Assembly (NCBI GenBank): GCA_900545175.1
Contig: UQYF01000018.1
Coordinates: 1-52,167 of the forward strand
DNA length: 52,167 nt
Reading direction: 5' to 3'
Source of the DNA: an uncultured Eubacteriales bacterium
GTDB lineage: Bacteria; Bacillota; Clostridia; Lachnospirales; Lachnospiraceae
Part shown: positions 25,335 through 33,300 of the stretch, one piece after another
Numbering within the stretch: the stretch's first letter is position 1
How the letters are laid out: the number at the start of each line of letters is the position of its first letter
The notes under the pieces: generated by a model
Databases searched by the model: none
Told to the model about the DNA's origin: nothing
What the model saw: the letters and a program-made list of their open reading frames with translations, nothing else
Position numbers and translations under genes: made by a program

Positions 25335-26854
25335 GCCTTATGCCCTCCAATCTGTCCGTTGCGTGATATTGCAGTAGCTCCATCCTCCAGATTCATTCCC
25401 TTCAATATGGCATTCTTTCCGAACTTTTTCTTGATATCAAGCACAGCCTGCTGCATCTGCCTTTCCTTTTCAAGCTTCTTTTTTTCCTCTGCCTTCTCCT
25501 GTTCAAGCTTAGCATAATCCGTAAACAAATCAAGCTGTGTGAACTCAGGCTCGTCATCGACAAGACTCTCATCGACCACTTTACATGCCACAACAGTTAT
25601 CCTGCGGACAAGAAGGTCAGGATTGATAATTCTGTCAAACAGCTCCATCATTCCATCAACTATGATTCTTGTGGATGAAGTCCTGTGCGGCAGATTATGT
25701 GTTCCGTGTGCGTGCTTTGGTATGCGTCTTCCATATCCGTCTAATACAATCTCACCTTTATATTTTTTAGCAATCTCAGGATTGGTAAGATTCTCCACAT
25801 CATACCCTATAGTCAATACAAGCTGGTTGGTGATAAGATGCTTGTCAACCAGTCCAAGTACAAGACCGTCTGTCATCTCCTTAACGATAAGTCTGGCTTT
25901 TTGTGCCGTATACGGACAGGATAACACCTGTCCTTCACTGATGCTGTTAGTCTCAGATCTGTAAGCCTTTATATCTGCCATCGTACATGACTCATATCCC
26001 CACGAATGATCTATAAGAAGCTCTGCATTCACTCCGAACAGCTTATAGAGCAAATCTTCATTATAATAATCGTCCTTTTTCCCTATGGAACAGCGCGCAA
26101 CATCACCCATAGTATACATCCCATACTCATTAAGCTTCTTTGCATAACCTCGTCCCACTCTCCAAAAATCCGTTAGAGGCTTATGTCCCCACAGAAGATG
26201 CCTGTAGCTTTTCTCGTCAAGCTCCGCTATTCTCACACCATCCTCATCCGGCAATGCATGCTTTGCAACTATATCCATGGCAGCCTTACAAAGATACAGA
26301 TTCGTTCCAATCCCTGCTGTAGCCGTAATTCCCGTCTCCGCCTTAATCTCACGTATAAGCTTGGTTGTAAGCTCTCTCGCCGTGAGCTTATACATCTTCA
26401 TATACTCTGTAATGTCAATCATAACTTCGTCAATGGAATATACATGTATGTCCTCAGGCGCAATACAGCGAAGATATATCCTGTATATTCTTGTACTGTA
26501 TTCCATATAATAAGCCATCCTCGGCGGTGCCGCAATATATCCGGCTCTAAGGTACGGGTTAGCTGCAAGCTCCGATGCAAAAACAGATTCACCGATAAAC
26601 CGCTCTCCTCTTTTAAGCTTCGATGCTCTGTCGCGGTTTACTTCACGCATTCTCTGCACAACCTCAAAAAGCCTTGCCCTCCCCGGTATCCCATAAGCCT
26701 TAAGGGATGGAGAGACGGCAAGGCATATTGTCTTTTCTGTTCTGCTTGCGTCTGCGACAACAAGATTCGTAGTCAGAGGGTCAAGATGACGCTCCATGCA
26801 TTCCACAGACGCATAAAAGGATTTTAAATCGATTGCAACATAAATGCGCTCCGT
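25331..26854 (-). CDS. Y-family (UmuC-type) DNA polymerase with ACG start
   Basis: Protein of 507 aa if read from ACG at 26854. Translation of the 5' end gives 'ERIYVAIDLKSFYASVEC', the normal start of this family, including the first catalytic Asp. The second active-site motif 'YSIDEVMIDIT' and 'TAGIGTNLYLCKAAMDIVAK' follow. AGGAGG lies about 7 nt before ACG. The only standard start nearby, GTG at 26806, would remove the catalytic Asp and has no ribosome site, so it is rejected. Function: error-prone translesion synthesis. It overlaps the YolD-like gene by 4 nt, and the XRE gene follows. I found no LexA box in the 40 nt before it. Confidence 0.85.
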   Translation of the reverse strand, partial: TERIYVAIDLKSFYASVECMERHLDPLTTNLVVADASRTEKTICLAVSPSLKAYGIPGRARLFEVVQRMREVNRDRASKLKRGERFIGESVFASELAANPYLRAGYIAAPPRMAYYMEYSTRIYRIYLRCIAPEDIHVYSIDEVMIDITEYMKMYKLTARELTTKLIREIKAETGITATAGIGTNLYLCKAAMDIVAKHALPDEDGVRIAELDEKSYRHLLWGHKPLTDFWRVGRGYAKKLNEYGMYTMGDVARCSIGKKDDYYNEDLLYKLFGVNAELLIDHSWGYESCTMADIKAYRSETNSISEGQVLSCPYTAQKARLIVKEMTDGLVLGLVDKHLITNQLVLTIGYDVENLTNPEIAKKYKGEIVLDGYGRRIPKHAHGTHNLPHRTSSTRIIVDGMMELFDRIINPDLLVRRITVVACKVVDESLVDDEPEFTQLDLFTDYAKLEQEKAEEKKKLEKERQMQQAVLDIKKKFGKNAILKGMNLEDGATAISRNGQIGGHKA

Positions 26855-26894
26855 AGCAAAACCTCCTTATATATAAGAGCAGCATGCTTATAAG

Positions 26895-27998
26895 CTATTG
26901 TCTCACTGCATCTAACACTGCGGCACACATAAGAAGATAAGCACCGCTGCCGTGAAGGTCATTCTCACAGGTCGGTCTTGCACAATAAAATTCATAATCT
27001 CCGACACCTGTTCCGATGCATATATTACCTATTATGAGGTCATCACCACGCCATGTTAGTGAGTCATTGACTGCTGCATAGCCTTTAGCTGCAATATCAA
27101 GATAGCTCTCCGGCAGAAAGCCCTTCTTCACTGCTCTGCATATCGCAGCGACAAAAAGACAGCTGCATGAATTTTCAAGCCAGTTGCCCTTCTGACCACC
27201 CTTATCGACGACCTGATACCAGCGTCCTTCATCAGACTGGTAACGGCATATATTTTCTAAAAGCTCTCTCATAATATTTACAAGTTCATCATAATCCTTG
27301 TGATACTCAGGGATATATCTCAAATCATCAAGAATAGCCATAGGAACCCAGCCAAGACTTCTTCCCCAGAATTCAGGCGACTGTCCTGTAACAGGATCAG
27401 CCCATACGGCCTTCTTATTAATATCCCATGCATGTCTCCACAGACCTGTAGTCTTATCCTGCGTATGCTCTTTCATAAGCTTGACCTGCTTAGCAACCAT
27501 ATCGAACCATTCAGGCTTCTCAAAAGCACTTCCATAGTGTGCTGTAATCGGCCCTCCCATGTACAGACCGTCAAGCCACATCTCACCCTCACACCATGCT
27601 TTATGCCAGTAACCGCCGTCCTCGTTGCGAGGATAGCTCTCCATATCCAAAATGAGCGTATCGAGTGCCTTCTTATATCTCATATCACCGGTTCTCTCAT
27701 ATATAGGATATAAAAGCACACCCGGCTCAATGTCATCCATCTGTCCTTTATCGTACAGCTTGATATTGCCCTTCTCATCAATAGTGGAATCAACCCAAGC
27801 CTTTATATAGTTATAGTATTTCTCATCACCAGTCAAAACATACGTCCTATACATTCCACTTAAAAAAACTCCCTGATGATAGTGAAATCTTCCCTCCGGC
27901 GGAAGCTTCTGTGCTTCAAACTTTCTCATCATTGTATCACAGCATGCCCTCGCATATTTTTCCGGATTATACTTTTGTGCAGCCTCGTAAATGTTCAT
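26895..27998 (-). CDS. GH105 unsaturated rhamnogalacturonyl hydrolase (YteR-like)
   Basis: Protein of 367 aa with the (alpha/alpha)6-barrel pattern of GH105/GH88. 'FHYHQGVFLSGMYRTY', 'GEMWLDGLYMGGP' with the likely catalytic Asp, 'GRSLGWVPMAILDDL' and 'GQKGNWLENSCSCLFVAAI' match the YteR layout. It removes the unsaturated uronic acid from oligosaccharides made by pectin lyases. There is no signal peptide, so it acts in the cytoplasm on imported oligomers. The start at 27998 has GGAG 6 nt upstream. It lies 49 nt after znuB without a visible promoter, so it may be co-transcribed, though the roles are unrelated. It pairs in function with the GH28 gene at 40006. Confidence 0.88.
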   Translation of the reverse strand: MNIYEAAQKYNPEKYARACCDTMMRKFEAQKLPPEGRFHYHQGVFLSGMYRTYVLTGDEKYYNYIKAWVDSTIDEKGNIKLYDKGQMDDIEPGVLLYPIYERTGDMRYKKALDTLILDMESYPRNEDGGYWHKAWCEGEMWLDGLYMGGPITAHYGSAFEKPEWFDMVAKQVKLMKEHTQDKTTGLWRHAWDINKKAVWADPVTGQSPEFWGRSLGWVPMAILDDLRYIPEYHKDYDELVNIMRELLENICRYQSDEGRWYQVVDKGGQKGNWLENSCSCLFVAAICRAVKKGFLPESYLDIAAKGYAAVNDSLTWRGDDLIIGNICIGTGVGDYEFYCARPTCENDLHGSGAYLLMCAAVLDAVRQ

Positions 27999-28047
27999 AT
28001 TCCTCTCCATATATACATTATATATTTGTGATATACGCATCAAAAAA

Positions 28048-28866
28048 TTACCTGCGTAAAATTTTCCCCACAATCATAAGTATACTAAAAACCACAAAAT
28101 TTGCAAGCACTATGCTGGCACCCACCGGGAGATTAAAACTGTATGAACTGTATAAGCCGGCAAAAAAGCATACAACGGAAACAATACCTGAGATAATAAC
28201 AACCTTTCTAAAGCCCTTGACAACAGCACTCGCCGAAAGTGTCGGGAATATAATAAGACTCGATATAAGCATTGTACCCATAATTCTCATTCCGACAACT
28301 ATTGTCAGCGCTGTGAGCACAGCTATAAGCATATTGTAAAACTCTGCCTTAACACCTGTCGCTTTCGCAAAATCGCTGTCAAAAGTGATAGCGAATATCT
28401 TATGGTAGAACACAAAGAACAATATGAGGACAACCACTGAAAGCACCGCACTGATATACACATCTGTTTTGCTCATCGCAAGTATACTTCCAAACATATA
28501 GCTGTACACATCCGTATTAAGTCCGCCGCTAAGCGATGTCACTGTCACACCAATCGCTATTGCAACCGATGACACAAGTGCAATGGCAGAATCCGACTGA
28601 ACCTTGCTGTCCTTGCCAAGCTTCAATATAAAGAAGGCTGCTATTATAACAACCGGAACAGCTATGGCAAGCGGTGCAACATTCATCACGGCTGCTACAG
28701 ACAATGCTCCAAATCCTACATGTGACAATCCGTCACCGATCATTGAAAATCTCTTAAGAACAAGGCTTACACCAAGCAGCGCACAGCACAATGCGACAAG
28801 TCCGCCTGCAATCATTGCACGCACTATAAAATCATATGAAAATAAAAGCTTCAATGTATCAAACAT
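28048..28866 (-). CDS. znuB: Metal ABC transporter permease (ZnuB-like)
   Basis: Protein of 272 aa, hydrophobic throughout with about seven to eight membrane segments, of the ABC-3 family that imports Zn or Mn. 'KRFSMIGDGLSHVGFGALS' near residue 40 is the family signature, and 'IMGTMLISSLIIFPTLSA' is near 215. It overlaps znuC by 8 nt. Together with the His-rich binding protein it most likely carries zinc. Confidence 0.9.
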   Translation of the reverse strand: MFDTLKLLFSYDFIVRAMIAGGLVALCCALLGVSLVLKRFSMIGDGLSHVGFGALSVAAVMNVAPLAIAVPVVIIAAFFILKLGKDSKVQSDSAIALVSSVAIAIGVTVTSLSGGLNTDVYSYMFGSILAMSKTDVYISAVLSVVVLILFFVFYHKIFAITFDSDFAKATGVKAEFYNMLIAVLTALTIVVGMRIMGTMLISSLIIFPTLSASAVVKGFRKVVIISGIVSVVCFFAGLYSSYSFNLPVGASIVLANFVVFSILMIVGKILRR

Positions 28867-29668
28867 AGCGTTCCCCTTTCTTCACTTTATCCAAAGGATT
28901 CTTCTCTTTATTATTTTTGTTCCCATTTTGAACTGTTTCACTATTATTTTTATTGTCTTTATAGTCAAGTCCTAAAAAATGCCTTGCAGCATCACTGTCA
29001 AGATACTTGTCAGCAGGCCCGAAATAACCACAGCCTGAGCGCTTATTAACATGAAGAATAAGCCCCGCATCTGATACAGCTTTATTGAGGTCATGCGACA
29101 CCATCAGGATTGTTGTCTTTTTCTCGCGGTTCAGCCTTTTTAAGAGCTCATAAAGCTCTTCCGTTGCCACCGGATCAAGTCCCGTTGTCGGCTCGTCAAG
29201 GAGCAGGAGCTTATCCGTTGCACAGAGTGCTCTGGCAAGAAGCACTCTCTGCTTCTGTCCTCCTGAAAGACTTCCAAAAGGTGCCTTCACATAATCAGCC
29301 ATCCCAAAATCACTTAATATGTCCATTGCTTTCTTCTTTTCAGCCTTATTGTAATATGGTCTAAGCCCCATCTTATTTAAAAATCCCGACATGACAACCT
29401 CTTTCACAGTCGCCGGGAAATTCTTCTGGTAGTCCTTCTGCTGCGGAAGATATCCGACATCAGACCTGCCTATCCCATCCCCATACTCAATTTTTCCGCT
29501 CTGTATCTTAGCCAGTCCGAGTATTCCTTTTAAAAGGCTGCTCTTTCCGGCTCCATTCTCTCCCACTATACACACATAGTCTCCTCTGTCCAGCTCAAAG
29601 CTTACATCGGAAACTACTATTCCGTCCTCATACCCGACACTTATATTCTCACATCTAAGCTGTGCCAT
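28859..29668 (-). CDS. znuC: Metal ABC transporter ATPase (ZnuC-like)
   Basis: Protein of 269 aa. Walker A 'GENGAGKSSLLKGI', signature 'LSGGQKQRVLLARAL', Walker B 'LLLLDEPTTGLD' and the H-loop 'MVSHD' are all intact. 'GYLPQQKDYQKNFPATVKEVV' is typical of metal-type ATPases. The last ~30 residues are rich in Asn and Lys and likely disordered. It overlaps znuA by one base (TGATG). Confidence 0.92.
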   Translation of the reverse strand: MAQLRCENISVGYEDGIVVSDVSFELDRGDYVCIVGENGAGKSSLLKGILGLAKIQSGKIEYGDGIGRSDVGYLPQQKDYQKNFPATVKEVVMSGFLNKMGLRPYYNKAEKKKAMDILSDFGMADYVKAPFGSLSGGQKQRVLLARALCATDKLLLLDEPTTGLDPVATEELYELLKRLNREKKTTILMVSHDLNKAVSDAGLILHVNKRSGCGYFGPADKYLDSDAARHFLGLDYKDNKNNSETVQNGNKNNKEKNPLDKVKKGERYV

Positions 29669-30825
29669 CAGTTAAGTCCCTCCTCAAGATTTTTTACATT
29701 CTGCCACATTATATCAAGATACGTCACACCGTTTTCATACTCTTCCCTGCTGACATTGTGCGCCGAGTGGAGTAATAACAGCTTAACCTGCGTCTCCTCG
29801 GCTATAGTTCTTGCAACCTTCGGGTCGACAAGCTCCTCATAAAATACAGCCTTTGCGCCGCTTGCCTTTATCTCATCAATCATTTTCATGACACTGCTTA
29901 TAGACGGCTCAGACTCGGCTGAACAGTCATGGTAAGCACTGACACAAGCAAAACCATACTCTCTCACAAAATATGTCATCGCAAAACGTCCGCCAAAAAA
30001 TATTGTCCTATGCTGTGCAGTCTCACTGACCTGCCTGAAAGCAGAATCAACCTCCTTAAGCTTGGCTATATACTCATCCGCTCTCTGCCTGTATTCCGAC
30101 TCATGCTGAGGATCCTCCGACACAAGTGCATCCACTATATTTTCTACCATCTGCATGGCATAGACCGGTGACGTCCAGATATGTGGGTCATATTCATGCG
30201 TATGTCCAGCATGCGAGTGAGAAGTATGTTGCTCTTCATCCTCATGCTCATGTGCAGCTTCTTCATCGTGCTCATCTTCATGTCCATGTGCAGCTTCCTC
30301 ATGTTCGTCCTCGTCATGCTCATGCGCAGCTTCTTCCTCATGCTCGTCCTCGTTATGCTCATGCGCATCCTCATCATGCCCATCCTCACCATGTTCCTCT
30401 AATTCATCTACAAAATAGTCTTCTTCTCTTTCAAGTGTTATTCCGTCAGAAACGTCCACAACCATAACACTGTCATCAAGACTATCTATTATCGTCTGCG
30501 CCCATGTCTCCATATATTTTCCTGTATATATAAACATATCGCTCTCTCTTATCTCAATCATATCGGACGGTCTTAAATCATACGAATGGCTCTCCATTCC
30601 AGGCGGAAGAAGAAGCGTCACATCCGCATAGTCTCCTGCTATCTGCCTTGCAAAATCATACTGCGGAAACAATGTTGCCACAATCTTTATTTTCTTATCT
30701 GAATCTCTCCGTGTATCACCATCATTACCGCCATCTCTGGCACAGCCAATAATAAATACACTTACAGACATAATAAAAATTGACATGGCATATACAAAAG
30801 ATTTACCCAAACGCAATCTGTTCAT
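29668..30825 (-). CDS. znuA: Zinc-binding lipoprotein of ABC importer (ZnuA-like)
   Basis: Protein of 385 aa. The N-terminal hydrophobic segment ends in the lipobox 'FIIGC', so it is a lipoprotein. The cluster A-I fold shows 'VATLFPQYDFARQIAGD', 'PPGMESHSYDLRPSDM' (metal His), 'YDPHIWTSP' (His), 'FYEELVDPKVARTIAEE' and a late 'LHSAHNVSREEYENGVTYLDIM'. A loop at ~140-215 is extremely rich in His, Glu and Asp, as in zinc-specific members, and consists of imperfect 12-residue repeats. This favours zinc over manganese. The ribosome site is weak. Confidence 0.92.
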   Translation of the reverse strand: MNRLRLGKSFVYAMSIFIMSVSVFIIGCARDGGNDGDTRRDSDKKIKIVATLFPQYDFARQIAGDYADVTLLLPPGMESHSYDLRPSDMIEIRESDMFIYTGKYMETWAQTIIDSLDDSVMVVDVSDGITLEREEDYFVDELEEHGEDGHDEDAHEHNEDEHEEEAAHEHDEDEHEEAAHGHEDEHDEEAAHEHEDEEQHTSHSHAGHTHEYDPHIWTSPVYAMQMVENIVDALVSEDPQHESEYRQRADEYIAKLKEVDSAFRQVSETAQHRTIFFGGRFAMTYFVREYGFACVSAYHDCSAESEPSISSVMKMIDEIKASGAKAVFYEELVDPKVARTIAEETQVKLLLLHSAHNVSREEYENGVTYLDIMWQNVKNLEEGLN

Positions 30826-30936
30826 CTTACCAAATTATCCCTTCTATTATATATTTCATAAGCTTCATCGGACAAAACATGCTAATTCTCTTTTATAATA
30901 TCGGAATTTGAAAACCGATTTCATATTTGCTTTTCT

Positions 30937-30964
30937 ATTATATCAACAGTATACACTTTGTCAA
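30937..30964 (-). promoter_or_regulatory. Strong consensus promoter of the zinc operon
   Basis: TTGACA (30964-30959), 16-nt spacer, TATAAT (30942-30937) on the minus strand, a perfect match at both boxes. The predicted leader is about 105 nt. A short dyad, ATCGG and CCGAT with a 10-nt gap (30899-30918), lies just after the likely start site. I saw no match to the known Zur or AdcR boxes, so the regulator is unknown. Confidence 0.8.
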
Positions 30965-30991
30965 GAAATAAATGAAAATTTGGCAAAAATA

Positions 30992-31026
30992 AGCCTGCCG
31001 GCTGTTCATCCGCAGTCCGGCAGGCT
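30992..31026 (-). terminator. Terminator of the ABC exporter gene
   Basis: AGCCTGCCGG (30992-31001) and CCGGCAGGCT (31017-31026) form a GC-rich 10-bp stem. On the minus strand TTATTTTTG follows. It begins 12 nt after the exporter stop. Confidence 0.8.
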
Positions 31027-31037
31027 CTAAGGCATTG

Positions 31038-32720
31038 CTATTTGAGTGTAAAGGTTCTTGTGCAGAATCCTTCACCGTCATAATCATGCGATATATAGAA
31101 AATTATATGTCTGTCTTTCTCCTCATACAGCTTCTGTGTAAACTCTCTCCAAAGCTGCCTTGTATTCTTATCCAAGTCATTCTCAATCTCATCAATAATT
31201 ATAACCGGTGCTTTATCGTACATTAACATAAGCTTAGCAAGCAAAAGCTTCCTTCTCTGACCACCCGATAATGACATTCCAAGCTCCTCTATAGTACGCT
31301 CCATATCAGCCTCCGTCACTCCAAGGTGCGATAATACGTCCTTTATCTGCTTCGTGCTGCATGAGGATGATGTGATAATATCAAGATATTTCATCTCAGT
31401 CTCATTGAGTAAATTCTCATCCTGTCCTACATAGAGTACATTTTCGCACTTAACTTCAGGACTTATCCCGCTACAGCTTATATTATTAAAGCAGATTTTT
31501 CCCGAATCAGGCTCTAAAAGTCCATTTAAAAGCTTGATAAATGTTGACTTTCCAGCACCATTCTCGCCCTTTACATGGATTATCTCACCTTTTTCAAATT
31601 CTGCATTGAGGCTCTTAATGACATCCTTCCTATCATCATAGGAGAATGTCACGTCATTAAAGCTCACATTCTCTACAGCTCTTATATTTTCATACTCCTG
31701 CATGCTGCAAGCTTCGCTTGTATTACTGCCCTCAACAGGCTGTTTGGAAGTTTTACTTGCATACTTTCTCTCTTTTTTTGGCAAAAGCTCAATAATATCT
31801 CCGACATGCTCGAAGGACGGTTCATTTCTTACTATCTGATATACTGAATTTTCAAGGTTTTTGCTCGCATCAAGAACAATATCAAGCACAAGCATTGCAA
31901 ACACTATATCTCCCGCATCGCCCTTTACATACATAGTAGTAAGTGCGATAAGAAGCATTGAAGCCCACTGATGAAACTGTGACACAAGATTCCTAAGCGA
32001 CACAAGCGTATTGTCAGCCTTCAGCGATGTGCTTATAAAATCATCTATCGCATCATTTTCCTTAGTCACAAAATAATCTATAAGATTATTGCTTCTTGCC
32101 ATCTCAAGTGAGTCAACATACTCGCCAACATTCTTATTGTCAGCTTTCATCTTGATGTTAACAGACCTTGAAGCAGCCGCAATGCGCCTACGTGTCAGCA
32201 TGGCAAGTGCAAAACCCACAACAGCTACGAGAAGAAGTCCCACACCGAACATCATATTGATATTGAATGCAATCACATCAAATATACATACAATGATAAA
32301 ATTGATTATTATATTAACCGTATGTATGCTTATGCAGCCAAATATATTGATTGTATCCATATATATGATATTTTTGATTTTCTCAGTTCCGATATTCAGA
32401 ACTTTCTTGTAAGGTGCATAATATATGGAGCGCATAAGCTCTTCCCTTATCTTTGACAATATAGCACCGCCCATCCGGTCAAGTGATTTCATCCACAGTA
32501 CATCGACAAGATTATACACCACCAATAACAGCGCATACAATATCAGCGATATGACCAGAAGCTTCACTGTAGAATTCTCTTCGATTCCATACAAAAACTG
32601 CCTGACGGCGAGCGGCATAACAATCTGCAAGCCTATAATAAAAACTGCAATTATAAGACACGGAATACATTTTTTCCATATCATTTTGATGTACCTTGTT
32701 ACAAGCTTAATGCTCTTCAT
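31038..32720 (-). CDS. ABC half-transporter (exporter type)
   Basis: Protein of 560 aa with six membrane segments in the first ~300 residues and a C-terminal ATPase. Walker A 'GENGAGKSTFIKLLNG' (~370), signature 'LSGGQRRKLLLAKLM' (~480), Walker B 'VIIIDEIENDLD' (~510) and the H-loop 'ISHD' (~545) are seen. The 'DEIEND' after Walker B differs from the common 'DEPTSALD'. It works presumably as a homodimer. It stands alone between its own promoter and terminator, with no peptide precursor, maturase or immunity gene around it. The cargo is unknown. Confidence 0.85.
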   Translation of the reverse strand: MKSIKLVTRYIKMIWKKCIPCLIIAVFIIGLQIVMPLAVRQFLYGIEENSTVKLLVISLILYALLLVVYNLVDVLWMKSLDRMGGAILSKIREELMRSIYYAPYKKVLNIGTEKIKNIIYMDTINIFGCISIHTVNIIINFIIVCIFDVIAFNINMMFGVGLLLVAVVGFALAMLTRRRIAAASRSVNIKMKADNKNVGEYVDSLEMARSNNLIDYFVTKENDAIDDFISTSLKADNTLVSLRNLVSQFHQWASMLLIALTTMYVKGDAGDIVFAMLVLDIVLDASKNLENSVYQIVRNEPSFEHVGDIIELLPKKERKYASKTSKQPVEGSNTSEACSMQEYENIRAVENVSFNDVTFSYDDRKDVIKSLNAEFEKGEIIHVKGENGAGKSTFIKLLNGLLEPDSGKICFNNISCSGISPEVKCENVLYVGQDENLLNETEMKYLDIITSSSCSTKQIKDVLSHLGVTEADMERTIEELGMSLSGGQRRKLLLAKLMLMYDKAPVIIIDEIENDLDKNTRQLWREFTQKLYEEKDRHIIFYISHDYDGEGFCTRTFTLK

Positions 32721-32785
32721 TTTAAAACACCTCTTTCTTTTTCGTTTTTTATCACTTTAATTAAATAAAGTACAGATAAGCCGAT

Positions 32786-32814
32786 ATTATACTACTGTTA
32801 TTTATTTTTTTCAA
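32786..32814 (-). promoter_or_regulatory. Promoter of the ABC exporter
   Basis: TTGAAA (32814-32809), 17-nt spacer, TATAAT (32791-32786) on the minus strand. The start codon at 32720 has AGAGGTG about 7 nt upstream, so the leader is about 60 nt. Confidence 0.75.
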
Positions 32815-32837
32815 CAAATTTTTCATTAGATGCCAAA

Positions 32838-32912
32838 GGTTCAAAACATGCCCTGTGAATTTAACTGGTTATACACTCATACACTAAATCGGCATGTTTT
32901 GACATCCGAACC
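32838..32912. mobile_element. 75-bp deletion copy of the MITE-like repeat
   Basis: On the minus strand this starts GGTTCGGATGTCAAAACATG and matches the first ~55 bases of the 304-bp element at 14486 at about 48 positions, counted by eye. It then ends with CAGGGCATGTTTTGAACC, which matches the other end with a 7-base loss. So the middle ~230 bp are missing, as expected of an internal deletion. The arms pair over TCAAAACATGCC/GGCATGTTTTGA (32841-32852, 32891-32902). Confidence 0.7.
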
Positions 32913-32925
32913 CATATTAGTAAAA

Positions 32926-32976
32926 AAATCCCGCCCACATTATCTATAATTGATATATCAAATGTGAACGGGATTT
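32926..32976 (-). terminator. Terminator after the small unknown gene
   Basis: AAATCCCG (32926-32933) and CGGGATTT (32969-32976), with an inner ACATT/AATGT pair, make a stem with an AT-rich loop. On the minus strand seven T residues follow. It ends the transcript of the phosphodiesterase and the 96-aa protein. Confidence 0.75.
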
Positions 32977-32995
32977 AAAAAACTGTATTAATGCT

Positions 32996-33286
32996 TTAAT
33001 CTATTTTCTTATATCTGGTAAATACCTTGTCCTCTCCTACAACCTGCTTAGTTCCATCAGAGTCTATGATAATATAATCACCTTTCTGAATAAATGTCCT
33101 TCCTCTCCTGTGCCTTATGTACGGACACACTATTGAACCATTGTCCCTTTTGACCTGCATAAGCTTGTCAGTGACAATCCATCCTTTAGTGATGACATCC
33201 GACAACAGCTCAAAGCCATCCTCTAAACCTTTACCAAGTTCATATTTTGTTACCTCTGATTCAAGTGGAATTCTTGTGCATTTCAT
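32996..33286 (-). CDS. Small uncharacterised protein
   Basis: Protein of 96 aa with no firm family. It starts 'MKCTRIPLESEVTKYELG'; the ATG at 33286 has GGAGGCGG 4 nt upstream, and the longer frame to 33304 covers that site. The C-terminal half, 'RRGRTFIQKGDYIIIDSDGTK', resembles the G-D-x-I/V-V/I core seen in short phage-type proteins that end in a small beta fold. No membrane segment. It begins 14 nt after the EAL protein gene and shares its terminator, so it may serve the same signalling unit. Function unknown. Confidence 0.65.
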   Translation of the reverse strand: MKCTRIPLESEVTKYELGKGLEDGFELLSDVITKGWIVTDKLMQVKRDNGSIVCPYIRHRRGRTFIQKGDYIIIDSDGTKQVVGEDKVFTRYKKID

Positions 33287-33300
33287 AAAACCGCCTCCAT

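Noticed and set aside
25331..26806. UmuC-type gene starting at GTG 26806
   Set aside because: This drops the conserved N terminus with the first catalytic Asp and has no ribosome site; the frame is open further upstream to a good AGGAGG.
30144..30467. Several frames rich in Met/Arg or His opposite and within the zinc lipoprotein gene
   Set aside because: They come from reading its His/Glu repeat in other frames.
30868..30884. Third copy of the MITE-like repeat, from a CAAAACATGC match
   Set aside because: Only about ten bases match and no partner arm is present.
30826..30964. Zur or AdcR operator before the zinc operon
   Set aside because: Neither known consensus is present; the short ATCGG/CCGAT dyad is too weak to assign.
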